Below are positions 45,547 to 53,929 of a stretch of DNA of 64,000 bases, piece after piece. How positions within the stretch are numbered: position 1 is the first letter of the stretch; every line of letters begins with the position of its first letter. The position numbers were made by a program, and so were the translations under genes. The DNA comes from Gemmiger gallinarum (GTDB lineage Bacteria; Bacillota; Clostridia; Oscillospirales; Ruminococcaceae), in assembly GCF_014982805.1 (NCBI RefSeq), contig NZ_JADCKC010000001.1, forward strand, positions 868,001 to 932,000, in the 5' to 3' direction. Under the pieces are notes generated by a model, which had not been told where the DNA came from, ran no database searches, and saw nothing but the letters and a program-made list of their open reading frames with translations.

Positions 45547-47388
45547 TCAGGACAGCTCAAACATACCGTTGTAGAGCTGGTAATACTCGCCTTTCTGGGC
45601 GAGGAGTTCCTCGTGGCCGCCGCGCTCGACGATCTGGCCGTGCTCCAACACCATAATAGCGTCGGCGTTGCGCACAGTGGACAGCCGGTGGGCAATAACA
45701 AAGACGGTACGGCCCTCCATCAGCTGATCCATGCCCTTCTCAATGAGGGCTTCGGTGCGGGTATCGATGGAGGAAGTCGCCTCGTCCAGAATCAGCACCG
45801 GCGGATCGGCCACCGCCGCCCGTGCAATGGCCAGCAGCTGGCGCTGGCCCTGGCTCAGGCTGGCGCCGTCCGAAGTGATGCGGGTCTGATACCCCTGGGG
45901 CAAACGGCGGATGAAGGAATCGGCGTTGGCGATCTTTGCCGCCCGGACCACCTCCTCATGGGTGGCATCCAATTTGCCGAAGCGGATATTTTCCTCGATG
46001 GTACCGGTGAACAGGTGGGTATCCTGCAGGACGATGCCCAGGCTCCGGCGCAGCGAGTCCTTCTCGATCTCCCGAACGTCGATGCCGTCGTAGGTGACGC
46101 TGCCGTCATCAATGTCGTAAAACCGGTTGATAAGGTTGGTGATGGTGGTCTTGCCCGCACCGGTGGAGCCCACAAAGGCAATTTTCTGGCCCGGTTTGGC
46201 GTAGAGGCTGACATGCTTAAGGATAGTGTGGTCCTTGTCATAGCCGAAGCTCACATCATGGAACCGCACGTCCCCCCGCAACGGCTCCAGAGTGCCGTCC
46301 GGCTTCTGCCAGGCCCAGCGCCCGGTCTTTTCCTCGCAGGCGATAAGGGCGCCGTTTTCCTCCCGCACATTGACCAGGCGGATGTTGCCCTCGTCCACCT
46401 CAGGCTTCAGGCTCATGGCCTCAAAGATGCGCTCGGCGCCGGCCATGGCCGCCAGCAGGAAATTGCTCTGCTGGGTAAACTGGTTGATGGGCATGGCCGC
46501 CTGCCGGACAAACACCAGATAGCTGGCCAGGCTGCCGATATCGGTCATGCCGTTGAGGGCCATAATGCCGCCCAGAACGGCTACCAGTGCGTAGTTGATG
46601 TAGGAGATGCTGACCACCGCAGGGACCATGGTGGCGGCATAGCTCTGGGCACCGGTGCCGGCCACCCGCAGGGATTCGTTCTTCTCCCGGAAAACGCGCT
46701 CGTTTTCCACCTCATGGTTGAAAACCTTGACGACCTTCTGGCCGGTGACCATCTCTTCGATGTAGCCGTCCAGATCGCCAAGACTGGCCTGCTGGCGGGT
46801 ATAGTAGGATTTGCTGCGGCGTCCGCTGTACCGGATGTACAGGAACATGGCCGCATAGCCCACCACCACCAGCAGCGACAGCTGCCAGTTGAGCACAAAC
46901 AGCATGATGAGGGTGCCGGTCATCTGGATGAAGCTCTGGATGACCATGGCAAAGCTGTTGTTGAGGGCGTCCGCCACCGTGTCCACATCGTTGGTGAAAT
47001 AGCTCATGGTGTCGCCATGGCGCTGGGTATCAAAAAAGCGCAGGGGCAGGGTCTGGATATGCGCAAACAGATCCCGGCGGATATCATAGAGGACCTTCTG
47101 GGCAGCGTGGACCATGGTCTGCGTGTAGCCGAATGCAGCCAGCACGCCCACCCCGTAGATGGCGGCCGTCACCGCCACGCCGCGGACAAGGGCTGCCCCA
47201 TCTCCCGCTCCCACGCTGTTGACCACGGGGCGGATCATGTAGGTGCCCAGCAGGTTGCCCAGGGCGCTGATGGTGACCAGTACGGCGACGATCAGAAACA
47301 AAAACTTGTGCCGGCCCATATAGGACAGCAGGGTTTTCAGCGTAAAGCCAAGGTTTTTGGGGCGCTTACCCGATAGAGCTCTGGCCAT
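45547..47388 (-). CDS. ABC exporter half-transporter, canonical nucleotide site (613 aa)
   Basis: Six-helix membrane domain (about 20-330), then an ATPase domain: Walker A GSTGAGKT, signature SLSQGQRQLLAIARA, Walker B ILDEATSSID with the catalytic Glu, and the His switch in VIAHRLST. Partner of the gene just upstream, with which it overlaps by 23 bases. Start moved to the ATG at 47388 because AAAGGAGG is eight bases away, against two for the GTG at 47394. A TM287/288 or LmrCD-like drug or lipid exporter is likely; the cargo is unknown. Confidence 0.92.
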   Translation of the reverse strand: MARALSGKRPKNLGFTLKTLLSYMGRHKFLFLIVAVLVTISALGNLLGTYMIRPVVNSVGAGDGAALVRGVAVTAAIYGVGVLAAFGYTQTMVHAAQKVLYDIRRDLFAHIQTLPLRFFDTQRHGDTMSYFTNDVDTVADALNNSFAMVIQSFIQMTGTLIMLFVLNWQLSLLVVVGYAAMFLYIRYSGRRSKSYYTRQQASLGDLDGYIEEMVTGQKVVKVFNHEVENERVFREKNESLRVAGTGAQSYAATMVPAVVSISYINYALVAVLGGIMALNGMTDIGSLASYLVFVRQAAMPINQFTQQSNFLLAAMAGAERIFEAMSLKPEVDEGNIRLVNVREENGALIACEEKTGRWAWQKPDGTLEPLRGDVRFHDVSFGYDKDHTILKHVSLYAKPGQKIAFVGSTGAGKTTITNLINRFYDIDDGSVTYDGIDVREIEKDSLRRSLGIVLQDTHLFTGTIEENIRFGKLDATHEEVVRAAKIANADSFIRRLPQGYQTRITSDGASLSQGQRQLLAIARAAVADPPVLILDEATSSIDTRTEALIEKGMDQLMEGRTVFVIAHRLSTVRNADAIMVLEHGQIVERGGHEELLAQKGEYYQLYNGMFELS

Positions 47389-49117
47389 GTTCACCGCCTC
47401 CTTTCATCTGGGATGCATAGATTTCCTGGTAAATGGGATCGCTTTGGAGCAGCTGGGCGTGGGTCCCTGCCGAGTGGATGCGGCCGTCGTCCAGCACAAT
47501 GATCTTGTCGGTATCCATGACCGAAGTGATGCGCTGGGCAATGATGATCTTGGTCATACCGGTCATCTTGGCCAGGGCTCCGCGGATGCGGGCCTCGGTG
47601 GCGGTATCCACCGCGCTGGTGGAGTCGTCAAAAATCATGATCTTGGGCTTTTTCAGCAGGGTGCGCGCAATGCAGAGACGCTGCTTCTGTCCGCCCGAAA
47701 CGTTGACGCCCCCCTGTCCCAGATCGCTGTCCAGTCCGCCGGGCATCCGTTCCAGAAACTCGTCGGCGCAGGCGGCGCGGCAGGCAGTCCAGAGCGTTTC
47801 GTCGTCGGCATCGGGATCACCCCAGCGGAGGTTCTCCCGCACCGTGCCCGAAAACAGCACGTTTTTCTGCAGCACAATGCCCACGGCATCCCGCAGGGTA
47901 ACCAGGTCGTACTCCCGCACATCCCGGCCTCCCACCAGGACCTGGCCTTCGGTGGCGTCGTACAGGCGGGGGATCAGCTGCACCAGCGTGGTCTTGGCCG
48001 AGCCGGTGCCGCCCAGAATGCCCACCGTCTGGCCAGAGGCAATATCCAGGTCAATGCCGGACAGGGCATACTCCCGGGCATCGGGATGATACTTAAAGGA
48101 GACGCCCCGGAAGGAGATACTGCCGTCCTTGACTTCCGTGACGGCATGGGCGGGGGATGTGAGCTCCACCTGCTCGTCCAGCACCTCCGCCACACGGTGG
48201 GCACTGGCCAGGGAGCGGGTCATGAGAAGAAAGACGTTGGAGATCATCATCAGTGAATTCATGACCTGCAGCACATAGCTCAAAAAGCCGGTGAGCTTGC
48301 CCACTTCCAGCTCGCCCCGCAGGATCATGCCGCCGCCGAACCACAGGATCATGACGGCGGCCGCATACATGGTGAACTGGAACGCCGGCAGATTGAGCAC
48401 CGCTGTGCGGAAGGTATCCTGGCTGACATCCATGAGTTCATGGTTGACCTCCCGGAACTTGTCCTCCTCGTACTCTCCGCGGACAAAGGCCTTGACGGCG
48501 CGGATGGCGGTAAGGCATTCCTGCACCACATTGTTCAGATGATCCATTGCCACCTGCAGCCGGCCATACATCGGCGCGATCCGGCGCAGAATGCAGACCA
48601 GCACCACTGCCAGCACCGGCGTACAGACCAGAAACACCAGGGCCAGCCTGGCGTTCATCCAGAAGGAAAGCCCCACCCCCATGACCAGCATGACGGGGCC
48701 GCGGACCATGGGACGGAAGCCGCCGTTGATGGCGTTCTGCAGCACCGTCACATCGGTGGTCATGCGGGTGACCAGAGACGAAGTCTCAAAATGGTCCAGA
48801 TTGCCGAACGCGTATTTCTGGACCTTGGCATACTCCGCCTCCCGGATACGGGCCCCCAGGCCATAGGACGCCCGGGCCGCATAGCGCGCATAGAGCAGGC
48901 CGGTCAGCAGAGAGAGCAGCGCACAAACGGCCATCTGCACCCCTTTTTGAAGAATAATGCCCACATCCCCCGACGCTACGCCCACATCAATGATGTCGGA
49001 CATCAGCACCGGTATGATGAGTTCAAAGGATGTCTCGATCACAACCAGCGCAGCCCCCAGCCACAGATCCCGGCGGTAGGGGCCCAGATACCCAAACAGA
49101 CGTTTCAAATCCTTCAT
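47366..49117 (-). CDS. ABC exporter half-transporter, degenerate nucleotide site (583 aa)
   Basis: Six-helix domain, then ATPase domain with Walker A GGTGSAKT (Ala where Gly is usual), signature NVSGGQKQRLCIART and Walker B MIFDDSTSAVD, in which Asp replaces the catalytic Glu. This matches the non-catalytic half of heterodimeric exporters such as TM287 or LmrC, so it should pair with the canonical half encoded next. It follows the MarR gene by 10 bases, forming MarR-ABC-ABC. Confidence 0.93.
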   Translation of the reverse strand: MKDLKRLFGYLGPYRRDLWLGAALVVIETSFELIIPVLMSDIIDVGVASGDVGIILQKGVQMAVCALLSLLTGLLYARYAARASYGLGARIREAEYAKVQKYAFGNLDHFETSSLVTRMTTDVTVLQNAINGGFRPMVRGPVMLVMGVGLSFWMNARLALVFLVCTPVLAVVLVCILRRIAPMYGRLQVAMDHLNNVVQECLTAIRAVKAFVRGEYEEDKFREVNHELMDVSQDTFRTAVLNLPAFQFTMYAAAVMILWFGGGMILRGELEVGKLTGFLSYVLQVMNSLMMISNVFLLMTRSLASAHRVAEVLDEQVELTSPAHAVTEVKDGSISFRGVSFKYHPDAREYALSGIDLDIASGQTVGILGGTGSAKTTLVQLIPRLYDATEGQVLVGGRDVREYDLVTLRDAVGIVLQKNVLFSGTVRENLRWGDPDADDETLWTACRAACADEFLERMPGGLDSDLGQGGVNVSGGQKQRLCIARTLLKKPKIMIFDDSTSAVDTATEARIRGALAKMTGMTKIIIAQRITSVMDTDKIIVLDDGRIHSAGTHAQLLQSDPIYQEIYASQMKGGGEHGQSSIG

Positions 49118-49127
49118 GTTACCATCC

Positions 49128-49553
49128 TCACTCCCGCGGTTTCCTCAAATTGTGATGGGCCCGTGTCAGATATTCGGCAAACTTTTTCTGCTCCTCTGCG
49201 GAAAACCCCTCCAGCATCCGCTGTTCCAGCTCGTCACAACAGCCTTCCCAGCTCCGGGCGGCGGCTTTTCCCTTATCGGTCAGCTCCACCACACCGGTAC
49301 GCCGGTCGCAGCGGTCGGCTGTCCGGCGGATAAAGCCGCCCTTTTCCAGAGAATCCAGCATCCGGCACACTGCCGCGGGGTCGATCTCAAAATAATCGGC
49401 CAGGCATTTCTGACTGCAGCAGCCGTGCTGGTCCAGATAAGCAATCAATTTGGGCTGCCCGGTGCCCAGCCCCAGTGCCGCACCTTTCGGCCGCAGAAAG
49501 GACCGCTGGGCATGAAACGCCCGGTACAAAAGCAGATGGAAAGTCTGTTCCAC
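49128..49553 (-). CDS. MarR-family regulator of the ABC exporter (141 aa)
   Basis: Winged-helix regulator: QRSFLRPKGAALGLGTGQPKLIAYL, recognition part CLADYFEIDPAAVCRMLDSLEKGGFI, wing RTADRCDRRTGVVELTDKG. Start is GTG at 49553 with GGAGG seven bases upstream. Its promoter has two TTGAT...ATCAA palindromes between -10 and start codon. By position it represses the two ABC genes and itself until an effector, possibly the exported compound, binds. Confidence 0.93.
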   Translation of the reverse strand: MEQTFHLLLYRAFHAQRSFLRPKGAALGLGTGQPKLIAYLDQHGCCSQKCLADYFEIDPAAVCRMLDSLEKGGFIRRTADRCDRRTGVVELTDKGKAAARSWEGCCDELEQRMLEGFSAEEQKKFAEYLTRAHHNLRKPRE

Positions 49554-49569
49554 ATCTGTCCCTCCATTC

Positions 49570-49597
49570 TTGATACATCAATCATTGATATATCAAT
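49570..49597. promoter_or_regulatory. Tandem MarR operators
   Basis: TTGATACATCAA (49570-49581) and TTGATATATCAA inside the perfect palindrome ATTGATATATCAAT (49584-49597), centres 15 bases apart, just downstream of the -10. Confidence 0.7.
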
Positions 49598-49607
49598 CAT
49601 TAATTCC

Positions 49608-49635
49608 ATTATAACCCGGCCCTTACCATTGTCAA
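49608..49635 (-). promoter_or_regulatory. Promoter of the MarR-ABC operon
   Basis: Minus strand TTGACA, 16-base spacer, TATAAT. Confidence 0.85.
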
Positions 49636-49662
49636 CTGTTGGGGCCGGGTTTCACTGTAACA

Positions 49663-51180
49663 TCATATTCGGGTCCGGCGCATCCGGGCAGGCAGAAGGG
49701 CATCCAGGCCGCCCCAGCAGAAGCTCAGGGCCAGATATCCCCCGCAGACCACCCCCGCCGCTCCGGCCAGTTTCAGCAGCTCCGATCCGGGCAGCAGGCA
49801 CAGCGCGCCCAGCCCCAGCCCGGTGCAGAGAAGTCCGAACAGGGCAGGACGAACGAACCAGCTCCACCAGCCGGGCCGCATCCGTGCGCGGCGCAGCATA
49901 CGCCGGGTATTCAGGGCAAAGGTCAGCAGGTTGGACGCTGCCATGATGCCCAGAAACGCCCAGATGCCGTACCGGGGCAAAAGCACCACAATGCCCAGAA
50001 TGCGCAGAGCCGAGTCCAGCAGCGAATAGCGGAAGGTGGCAAGCTGTTCCCCCAGTCCTTTCAGGATACCGTCCACCATGCTTTCCAGATACATAAAGGG
50101 CGCCACCAGCCCCAGAACCCGGATATACTCCCCCACCTGTACATCCCCGTAAAGCAGCACCGCCGCCTCCTTGCCAAACAGCACAAAGCAGCAGCCCGCC
50201 AGCGCCGAGAACAGCCCTGCCATCCGCATGGTGCCGTCGATGAGCCGGGCCGTTGCTGCGGTATCCCTCCGGGCGTTGGCCCGGGCGATTTCCGGCATAA
50301 GCAGGCTGGACAGCGCCGACAAAATGGAGAACGGGAAAAACAGCAGCGGAATGGCCATGCCCTTGATGGCGCCGTACTGGGAGACAGCCTGGGTACGGTC
50401 CCCCAGGTAAAGGGTCAGGCAGAGAGGGATGAGGCTGCTCTCTGCCGCCTGAAGAACACTGGCCAGAATTCTGCTGCCCTCCACCGGCAGCAGGATTCCC
50501 GCCAGTTCCCGCCGGGTGTAAGGCCGCTGCCCGTCCCCGGCATCGGAGCGGAAAGCCGGGTCCTTCCCCGCAAAGCCCGCCATCACCGCGCAGGACACCG
50601 CCTCGCTGACGGTGTTGCCCACCAGCACCGCCGCACAGGCATACTCCGCCCCCCAGACAGCCGTCCGGCGCAGGGCCAGCCAGACAACACCCATCCGCAC
50701 CAGCTGTTCAATGAGCTGGGCTACCGCGTTGGGCTCCACCCGCCGCCGGGCAAGGAAGCATCCCCGCAGGGCTCCCGCCACCGCCATAACAGGCAGGCTG
50801 GGCGCCAGGATCTTCAGGCTCAGCGCTCCCCGCACGTCGTGCAGCACATACCGGGCCAGAGGCTCCGCCAGTATCAGCTGGGCTCCCATGGCCGCAAACC
50901 CAAGCGCCCCCGCCGTGACCACCAGCCCGGACACGGTGCGTGCCATGCTGCGGCCCCGGGCAAGGCTCTGGGCGGCCAGCCGGGTGGAGGCCACATTCAT
51001 GCCGGAGGATGCCAGCGAGACAAACACCATGTACACCGACAGGATCAGCTGATACAGGCCCATGCCCTCGCTGCCGATGCTGGACGCCACAAACACCCGG
51101 AAGGCCATGCCCAGCACCCGCAGCACCAGCCCGGACACGGTTAAGATCGCCGCATTTTTCAGGTAGACCCGGATCTGCAT
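49663..51180 (-). CDS. SpoVB/MurJ-type polysaccharide or lipid II flippase (505 aa)
   Basis: MOP-superfamily membrane protein with about fourteen helices. N-terminal ILTVSGLVLRVLGMAFRVFVASSIG and GMGLYQLILSVYMVFVSLASSGMNVASTRL match stage V sporulation protein B-like flippases. Charged loop with GKDPAFRSDAGDGQRPYTRREL in the middle. Such proteins move lipid-linked wall precursors; presence of a SpoVB-like gene does not prove sporulation. Divergent from punA across 220 bases. Confidence 0.85.
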   Translation of the reverse strand: MQIRVYLKNAAILTVSGLVLRVLGMAFRVFVASSIGSEGMGLYQLILSVYMVFVSLASSGMNVASTRLAAQSLARGRSMARTVSGLVVTAGALGFAAMGAQLILAEPLARYVLHDVRGALSLKILAPSLPVMAVAGALRGCFLARRRVEPNAVAQLIEQLVRMGVVWLALRRTAVWGAEYACAAVLVGNTVSEAVSCAVMAGFAGKDPAFRSDAGDGQRPYTRRELAGILLPVEGSRILASVLQAAESSLIPLCLTLYLGDRTQAVSQYGAIKGMAIPLLFFPFSILSALSSLLMPEIARANARRDTAATARLIDGTMRMAGLFSALAGCCFVLFGKEAAVLLYGDVQVGEYIRVLGLVAPFMYLESMVDGILKGLGEQLATFRYSLLDSALRILGIVVLLPRYGIWAFLGIMAASNLLTFALNTRRMLRRARMRPGWWSWFVRPALFGLLCTGLGLGALCLLPGSELLKLAGAAGVVCGGYLALSFCWGGLDALLPARMRRTRI

Positions 51181-51240
51181 CTCTTACCGCCTCCCCCAGA
51201 TGCCTTTGTGCCCACGGCCCTTTGTCATTCAGGCCACTGT

Positions 51241-51295
51241 ATGCAGAGCGCCTCCCACGTATGCCTTGCCGCTCTGCATACCGGTATGGTAAAAT
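51241..51295 (+). promoter_or_regulatory. punA promoter with overlapping inverted repeat
   Basis: TTGCCG (51266-51271), 18-base spacer, TAAAAT (51290-51295). A ten-base inverted repeat ATGCAGAGCG / CGCTCTGCAT (51241-51250, 51270-51279) ends on the -35, so a repressor could act here. Confidence 0.5.
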
Positions 51296-51307
51296 GATGT
51301 CAGCTAG

Positions 51308-51348
51308 CGCCTCCGCTCGGGTATGGGTTTGCCCAAGACCGGGAGGCG
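51308..51348 (+). other. Structured 5' leader of punA
   Basis: CGCCTCC pairs with GGAGGCG (51308-51314 with 51342-51348), enclosing a small GGG-TTTG-CCC hairpin. It lies in the transcribed leader, 50 bases before the ATG. I do not recognise a riboswitch class; the purine riboswitch core is absent. Confidence 0.4.
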
Positions 51349-51400
51349 GACCGTTTTCCACCATTCCACATCATTCTACAGAGAACCGAGGTAACAATCC

Positions 51401-52231
51401 ATGCAGCAAAGCATTTCCTGTACGGTGGCCGAGGCCGCCGATTTTCTCCGCGCCCGTCTGCCCGCCACCCCCGACCTGGCCCTGGTGCTGGGCTCCGGTT
51501 TGGGTGAGCTGGCCGATGAGATCGAGTCCCCCGTCTGCATTCCCTACGGGGAGATCCCTCATTTTCCGGTATCCACCGCTCCCGGCCATGCGGGGCGCTT
51601 TGTCTGCGGCAGACTGAACGGCCGTCTGGTCCTGTGCATGCAGGGACGTTTTCACTATTATGAAGGCCACGACATGGCGGCCATTGCCCTGCCGGTGCGG
51701 GTGCTCAAAGCGCTGGGCTGCAAGGCGCTCATCCTGACCAATGCGGCGGGCGGCGTCAACTGGGATTTCTCGGTGGGAGATTTCATGCTCATCACCGACC
51801 ACATCAACTTTATGGGTGCCAACCCGCTGCGTGGTGCCAACGATGACGCCATCGGCCCCCGCTTCTGCGATATGACCCAGGTGTACACCCCCGCCTTCCA
51901 GGAGGCTGCCCGCCGGGTGGCCGCACAGCAGGGCATCGCCTTGCGGGAGGGCGTCTATCTGGGCTACATGGGCCCCAGCTTTGAGACCCCCGCCGAGATC
52001 CGGGCCTTCCGCACCCTGGGCGCCGACGCCGTGGGCATGAGCACCGTGCCCGAGGCCATCGCCGCCTCCCACTGCGGCCTGCCGGTGCTGGGGGTCAGCC
52101 TCATCACCAACATGGCGGCGGGCATGGCGGGCAAGCGCCTGTCCGGCGACGAGGTCATCGAGATCGCCAACCAGCGCGGCCCTATCTTCCGCCGGTTCAT
52201 CCGCACCGTGGCAGGCGAGCTGCCGCTGTGA
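51401..52231 (+). CDS. punA: Purine nucleoside phosphorylase (276 aa)
   Basis: Trimeric-type enzyme that phosphorolyses inosine and guanosine. LVLGSGLGELADEIE (phosphate loop), MQGRFHYYEGHDM, LILTNAAGGVNWDF, GYMGPSFETPAEIRAFRTLGADAVGMSTVPEAIAA and SLITNMAAGM are all in place. GAGGT element before the ATG. Single gene with its own promoter and a structured leader. Confidence 0.96.
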   Translation: MQQSISCTVAEAADFLRARLPATPDLALVLGSGLGELADEIESPVCIPYGEIPHFPVSTAPGHAGRFVCGRLNGRLVLCMQGRFHYYEGHDMAAIALPVRVLKALGCKALILTNAAGGVNWDFSVGDFMLITDHINFMGANPLRGANDDAIGPRFCDMTQVYTPAFQEAARRVAAQQGIALREGVYLGYMGPSFETPAEIRAFRTLGADAVGMSTVPEAIAASHCGLPVLGVSLITNMAAGMAGKRLSGDEVIEIANQRGPIFRRFIRTVAGELPL

Positions 52232-52250
52232 CCTTCGCCGCCTCTGTGCA

Positions 52251-52317
52251 CGGCAAAACAGCATTCCTTGCCCGTTTTGGGGCAAAGGCGCGATGCTGCG
52301 GCATCTTTGTTTTGCCG
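52251..52317. other. Nested inverted repeats between punA and mrp
   Basis: Outer arms CGGCAAAACA / TGTTTTGCCG (52251-52260, 52308-52317), middle CAGCAT / ATGCTG, inner TTGCCC-GTTT-TGGGGCAA. It lacks a T-run, so it is not a standard terminator; it may still slow or end punA transcription. Confidence 0.5.
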
Positions 52318-52333
52318 CTGGCGTCGGACGGCC

Positions 52334-52362
52334 TTGCAATCCGAACGGCAAAGAGGTACACT
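52334..52362 (+). promoter_or_regulatory. Promoter of mrp-mscL
   Basis: TTGCAA, 17-base spacer, TACACT; directly after the nested repeat and about 85 bases before mrp. Confidence 0.55.
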
Positions 52363-52445
52363 ATATGAGTTAACCCCCGCTGATCCGTCCGTACCCAAAC
52401 GGCCGGGCCGCGGACCTTCATCAGGAAAAAGGAGAATCTGTCACC

Positions 52446-53273
52446 ATGAGTGAAGCCTGCAACCACGACTGCAGCAATTGCAGCGCAAACTGCGAGAGCC
52501 GCGCGCCTCAGCACGAGCCTCCCCACGCGAAGAGCCATATCAAAAAGGTGATCGGCGTCGTGTCGGGCAAAGGCGGCGTCGGCAAGAGCATGACCAGCGC
52601 CATGCTGGCTGTTTCCATGCGCCGTCTGGGCTATAAAGTCGGCATTCTGGACGCCGACATCACCGGCCCGTCCATCCCCAAACTGTTCGGCGTCCATGGC
52701 CCCGCCACCGGCACCGATGACGGCATCAACCCCGTCAAGAGCCGGGTGGGCATCGACATCATGAGCATCAACCTGCTGCTGGACGATGAGGAAGCCCCTG
52801 TCGTCTGGCGCGGTCCCGTCATTGCGGGCGCCGTCAAGCAGTTCTGGCAGGATGTCATCTGGGAAGATGTGGACTTTATGTTCGTCGACATGCCTCCGGG
52901 AACCGGCGACGTGCCCCTCACCGTCTTCCAGACCCTGCCGGTGGACGGCATCATCATCGTCTCCAGCCCTCAGGAGCTGGTGGGCATGATCGTGGGCAAG
53001 GCTGTCCAGATGGCCCAGATGATGCATGTGCCCACCCTGGGCATTGTGGAGAACATGAGCTACGCCGTCTGCCCCGACTGCGGCAAGCACATTTCCGTCT
53101 TCGGCGAGAGCCATGTGGATGAGACCGCCGCCAAGTACGGTCTGCCCGTGCTGGCCAAGATGCCCATCGATCCCGAGCTGGCCAAGGAGGCCGACGCCGG
53201 CATGATCGAGACCTTTGCCGGGGATTACCTGGACGGCGCCGCCAAGGCTGTGGCCGCCCTGCTGAAAAAGTAA
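52446..53273 (+). CDS. mrp: Mrp/NBP35-family iron-sulfur cluster carrier ATPase (275 aa)
   Basis: P-loop protein that binds and passes on Fe-S clusters. N-terminal cysteine cluster Cys5, 9, 12, 16 (CNHDCSNCSANC), deviant Walker A SGKGGVGKS, DADITGPSIPKLFG, DMPPGTGDVPLT, and the C-terminal CPDC pair that carries the bridging cluster. The N-terminal cysteines recall Nbp35 and distinguish it from bacterial Mrp with a DUF59 start. AAGGAG eleven bases before the ATG. MscL follows 32 bases downstream. Confidence 0.94.
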   Translation: MSEACNHDCSNCSANCESRAPQHEPPHAKSHIKKVIGVVSGKGGVGKSMTSAMLAVSMRRLGYKVGILDADITGPSIPKLFGVHGPATGTDDGINPVKSRVGIDIMSINLLLDDEEAPVVWRGPVIAGAVKQFWQDVIWEDVDFMFVDMPPGTGDVPLTVFQTLPVDGIIIVSSPQELVGMIVGKAVQMAQMMHVPTLGIVENMSYAVCPDCGKHISVFGESHVDETAAKYGLPVLAKMPIDPELAKEADAGMIETFAGDYLDGAAKAVAALLKK

Positions 53274-53305
53274 GCTTTCCCGCCTGCGCCCCCAAGGAGC
53301 AACAT

Positions 53306-53761
53306 ATGAAGAAATTTCTCGAGGAGTTCAAGACCTTTGCCCTCAAGGGCAACGTGGTGGACATGGCCGTCGGTGTTATCATCGGCGCGGCATTCCAGGG
53401 GATCGTCAACTCGCTGACCAACGATATCCTCAACCCGCTGCTGGGCATTGCCTTCTCCACCGACTTCAGCAATGTGGTCATCCCCCTGCCCAACGGCGCC
53501 GACCCGCTGTGTGTGGGGTCCTTTATTTCAGCGGTCATCAACTTTGTCATCATGGCCTTTGTGCTGTTCTGTCTGGTCAAGGCCATGAACCGCCTGAGGG
53601 ACTTCGGGCGCCGCAAACCCGCTCCGGCAGCCAAAGCGGAACCGGAAAAGCCTGCCGCCCCCACCCAGGAGGAGCTGCTGGCCGCCATTCTGGCCGAGCT
53701 GCGCGCCCAAAACGCCGCCGAGGCTGCCGCGCAGGAACAGGAACCGGCTCTGACCCAATGA
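53306..53761 (+). CDS. mscL: Large-conductance mechanosensitive channel MscL (151 aa)
   Basis: Osmotic emergency valve. Two membrane helices: KGNVVDMAVGVIIGAAFQGIV (about 14-34) and the second around residues 72-93 (VINFVIMAFVLFCLVKAMN), with a short extracellular loop between. The C-terminal part is Ala/Pro-rich, then a helical bundle QEELLAAILAELRAQN. AAGGAG before the ATG. Follows mrp in one unit. Confidence 0.95.
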   Translation: MKKFLEEFKTFALKGNVVDMAVGVIIGAAFQGIVNSLTNDILNPLLGIAFSTDFSNVVIPLPNGADPLCVGSFISAVINFVIMAFVLFCLVKAMNRLRDFGRRKPAPAAKAEPEKPAAPTQEELLAAILAELRAQNAAEAAAQEQEPALTQ

Positions 53762-53829
53762 GCCGCCGGACTGCCGGCCGCCTGTTTTTGGCATAGGTAT
53801 GGATTTTCTGTGCAAATTTTGCATGGCTC

Positions 53830-53858
53830 TTGCCAAATCCGTTTTCTTATGCTATAGT
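53830..53858 (+). promoter_or_regulatory. Promoter of gltBD
   Basis: TTGCCA, 17-base spacer, TATAGT; start expected near 53865. Confidence 0.75.
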
Positions 53859-53867
53859 AGTTCACAC

Positions 53868-53925
53868 GAACAAGGATGTTCTGCCAAGAGGGTATTGTGC
53901 CCTCCGGCAGGGCATCCTTTTCTTT
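53868..53925 (+). promoter_or_regulatory. Attenuator-like leader of gltBD
   Basis: Within the leader, AGGATG, CTGCC and GAGGG (53873-53892) pair with CCCTC, GGCAG and CATCCT (53900-53918), followed by TTTCTTT: a complete intrinsic terminator before the gene. An alternative small hairpin GAACA-AGGA-TGTTC (53868-53881) uses the same 5' arm and would prevent it. Confidence 0.6.
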
Positions 53926-53929
53926 ATAT

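Noticed and set aside
49663-51180. Evidence for endospore formation from the SpoVB-like gene
   Set aside because: The same family includes general lipid-linked precursor flippases in non-sporulating bacteria, and no other sporulation gene is in the window.
51301-51350. Purine riboswitch before punA
   Set aside because: TATGG and CCAAGA fragments recall the riboswitch loops, but there is only one outer stem, and the P1/P2/P3 arrangement and conserved J2/3 sequence are missing.
53868-53925. T-box or ANTAR leader before gltB
   Set aside because: There is no T-box core sequence or specifier stem, and the terminator loop has seven bases without the A1/G4 hexaloop of ANTAR targets.
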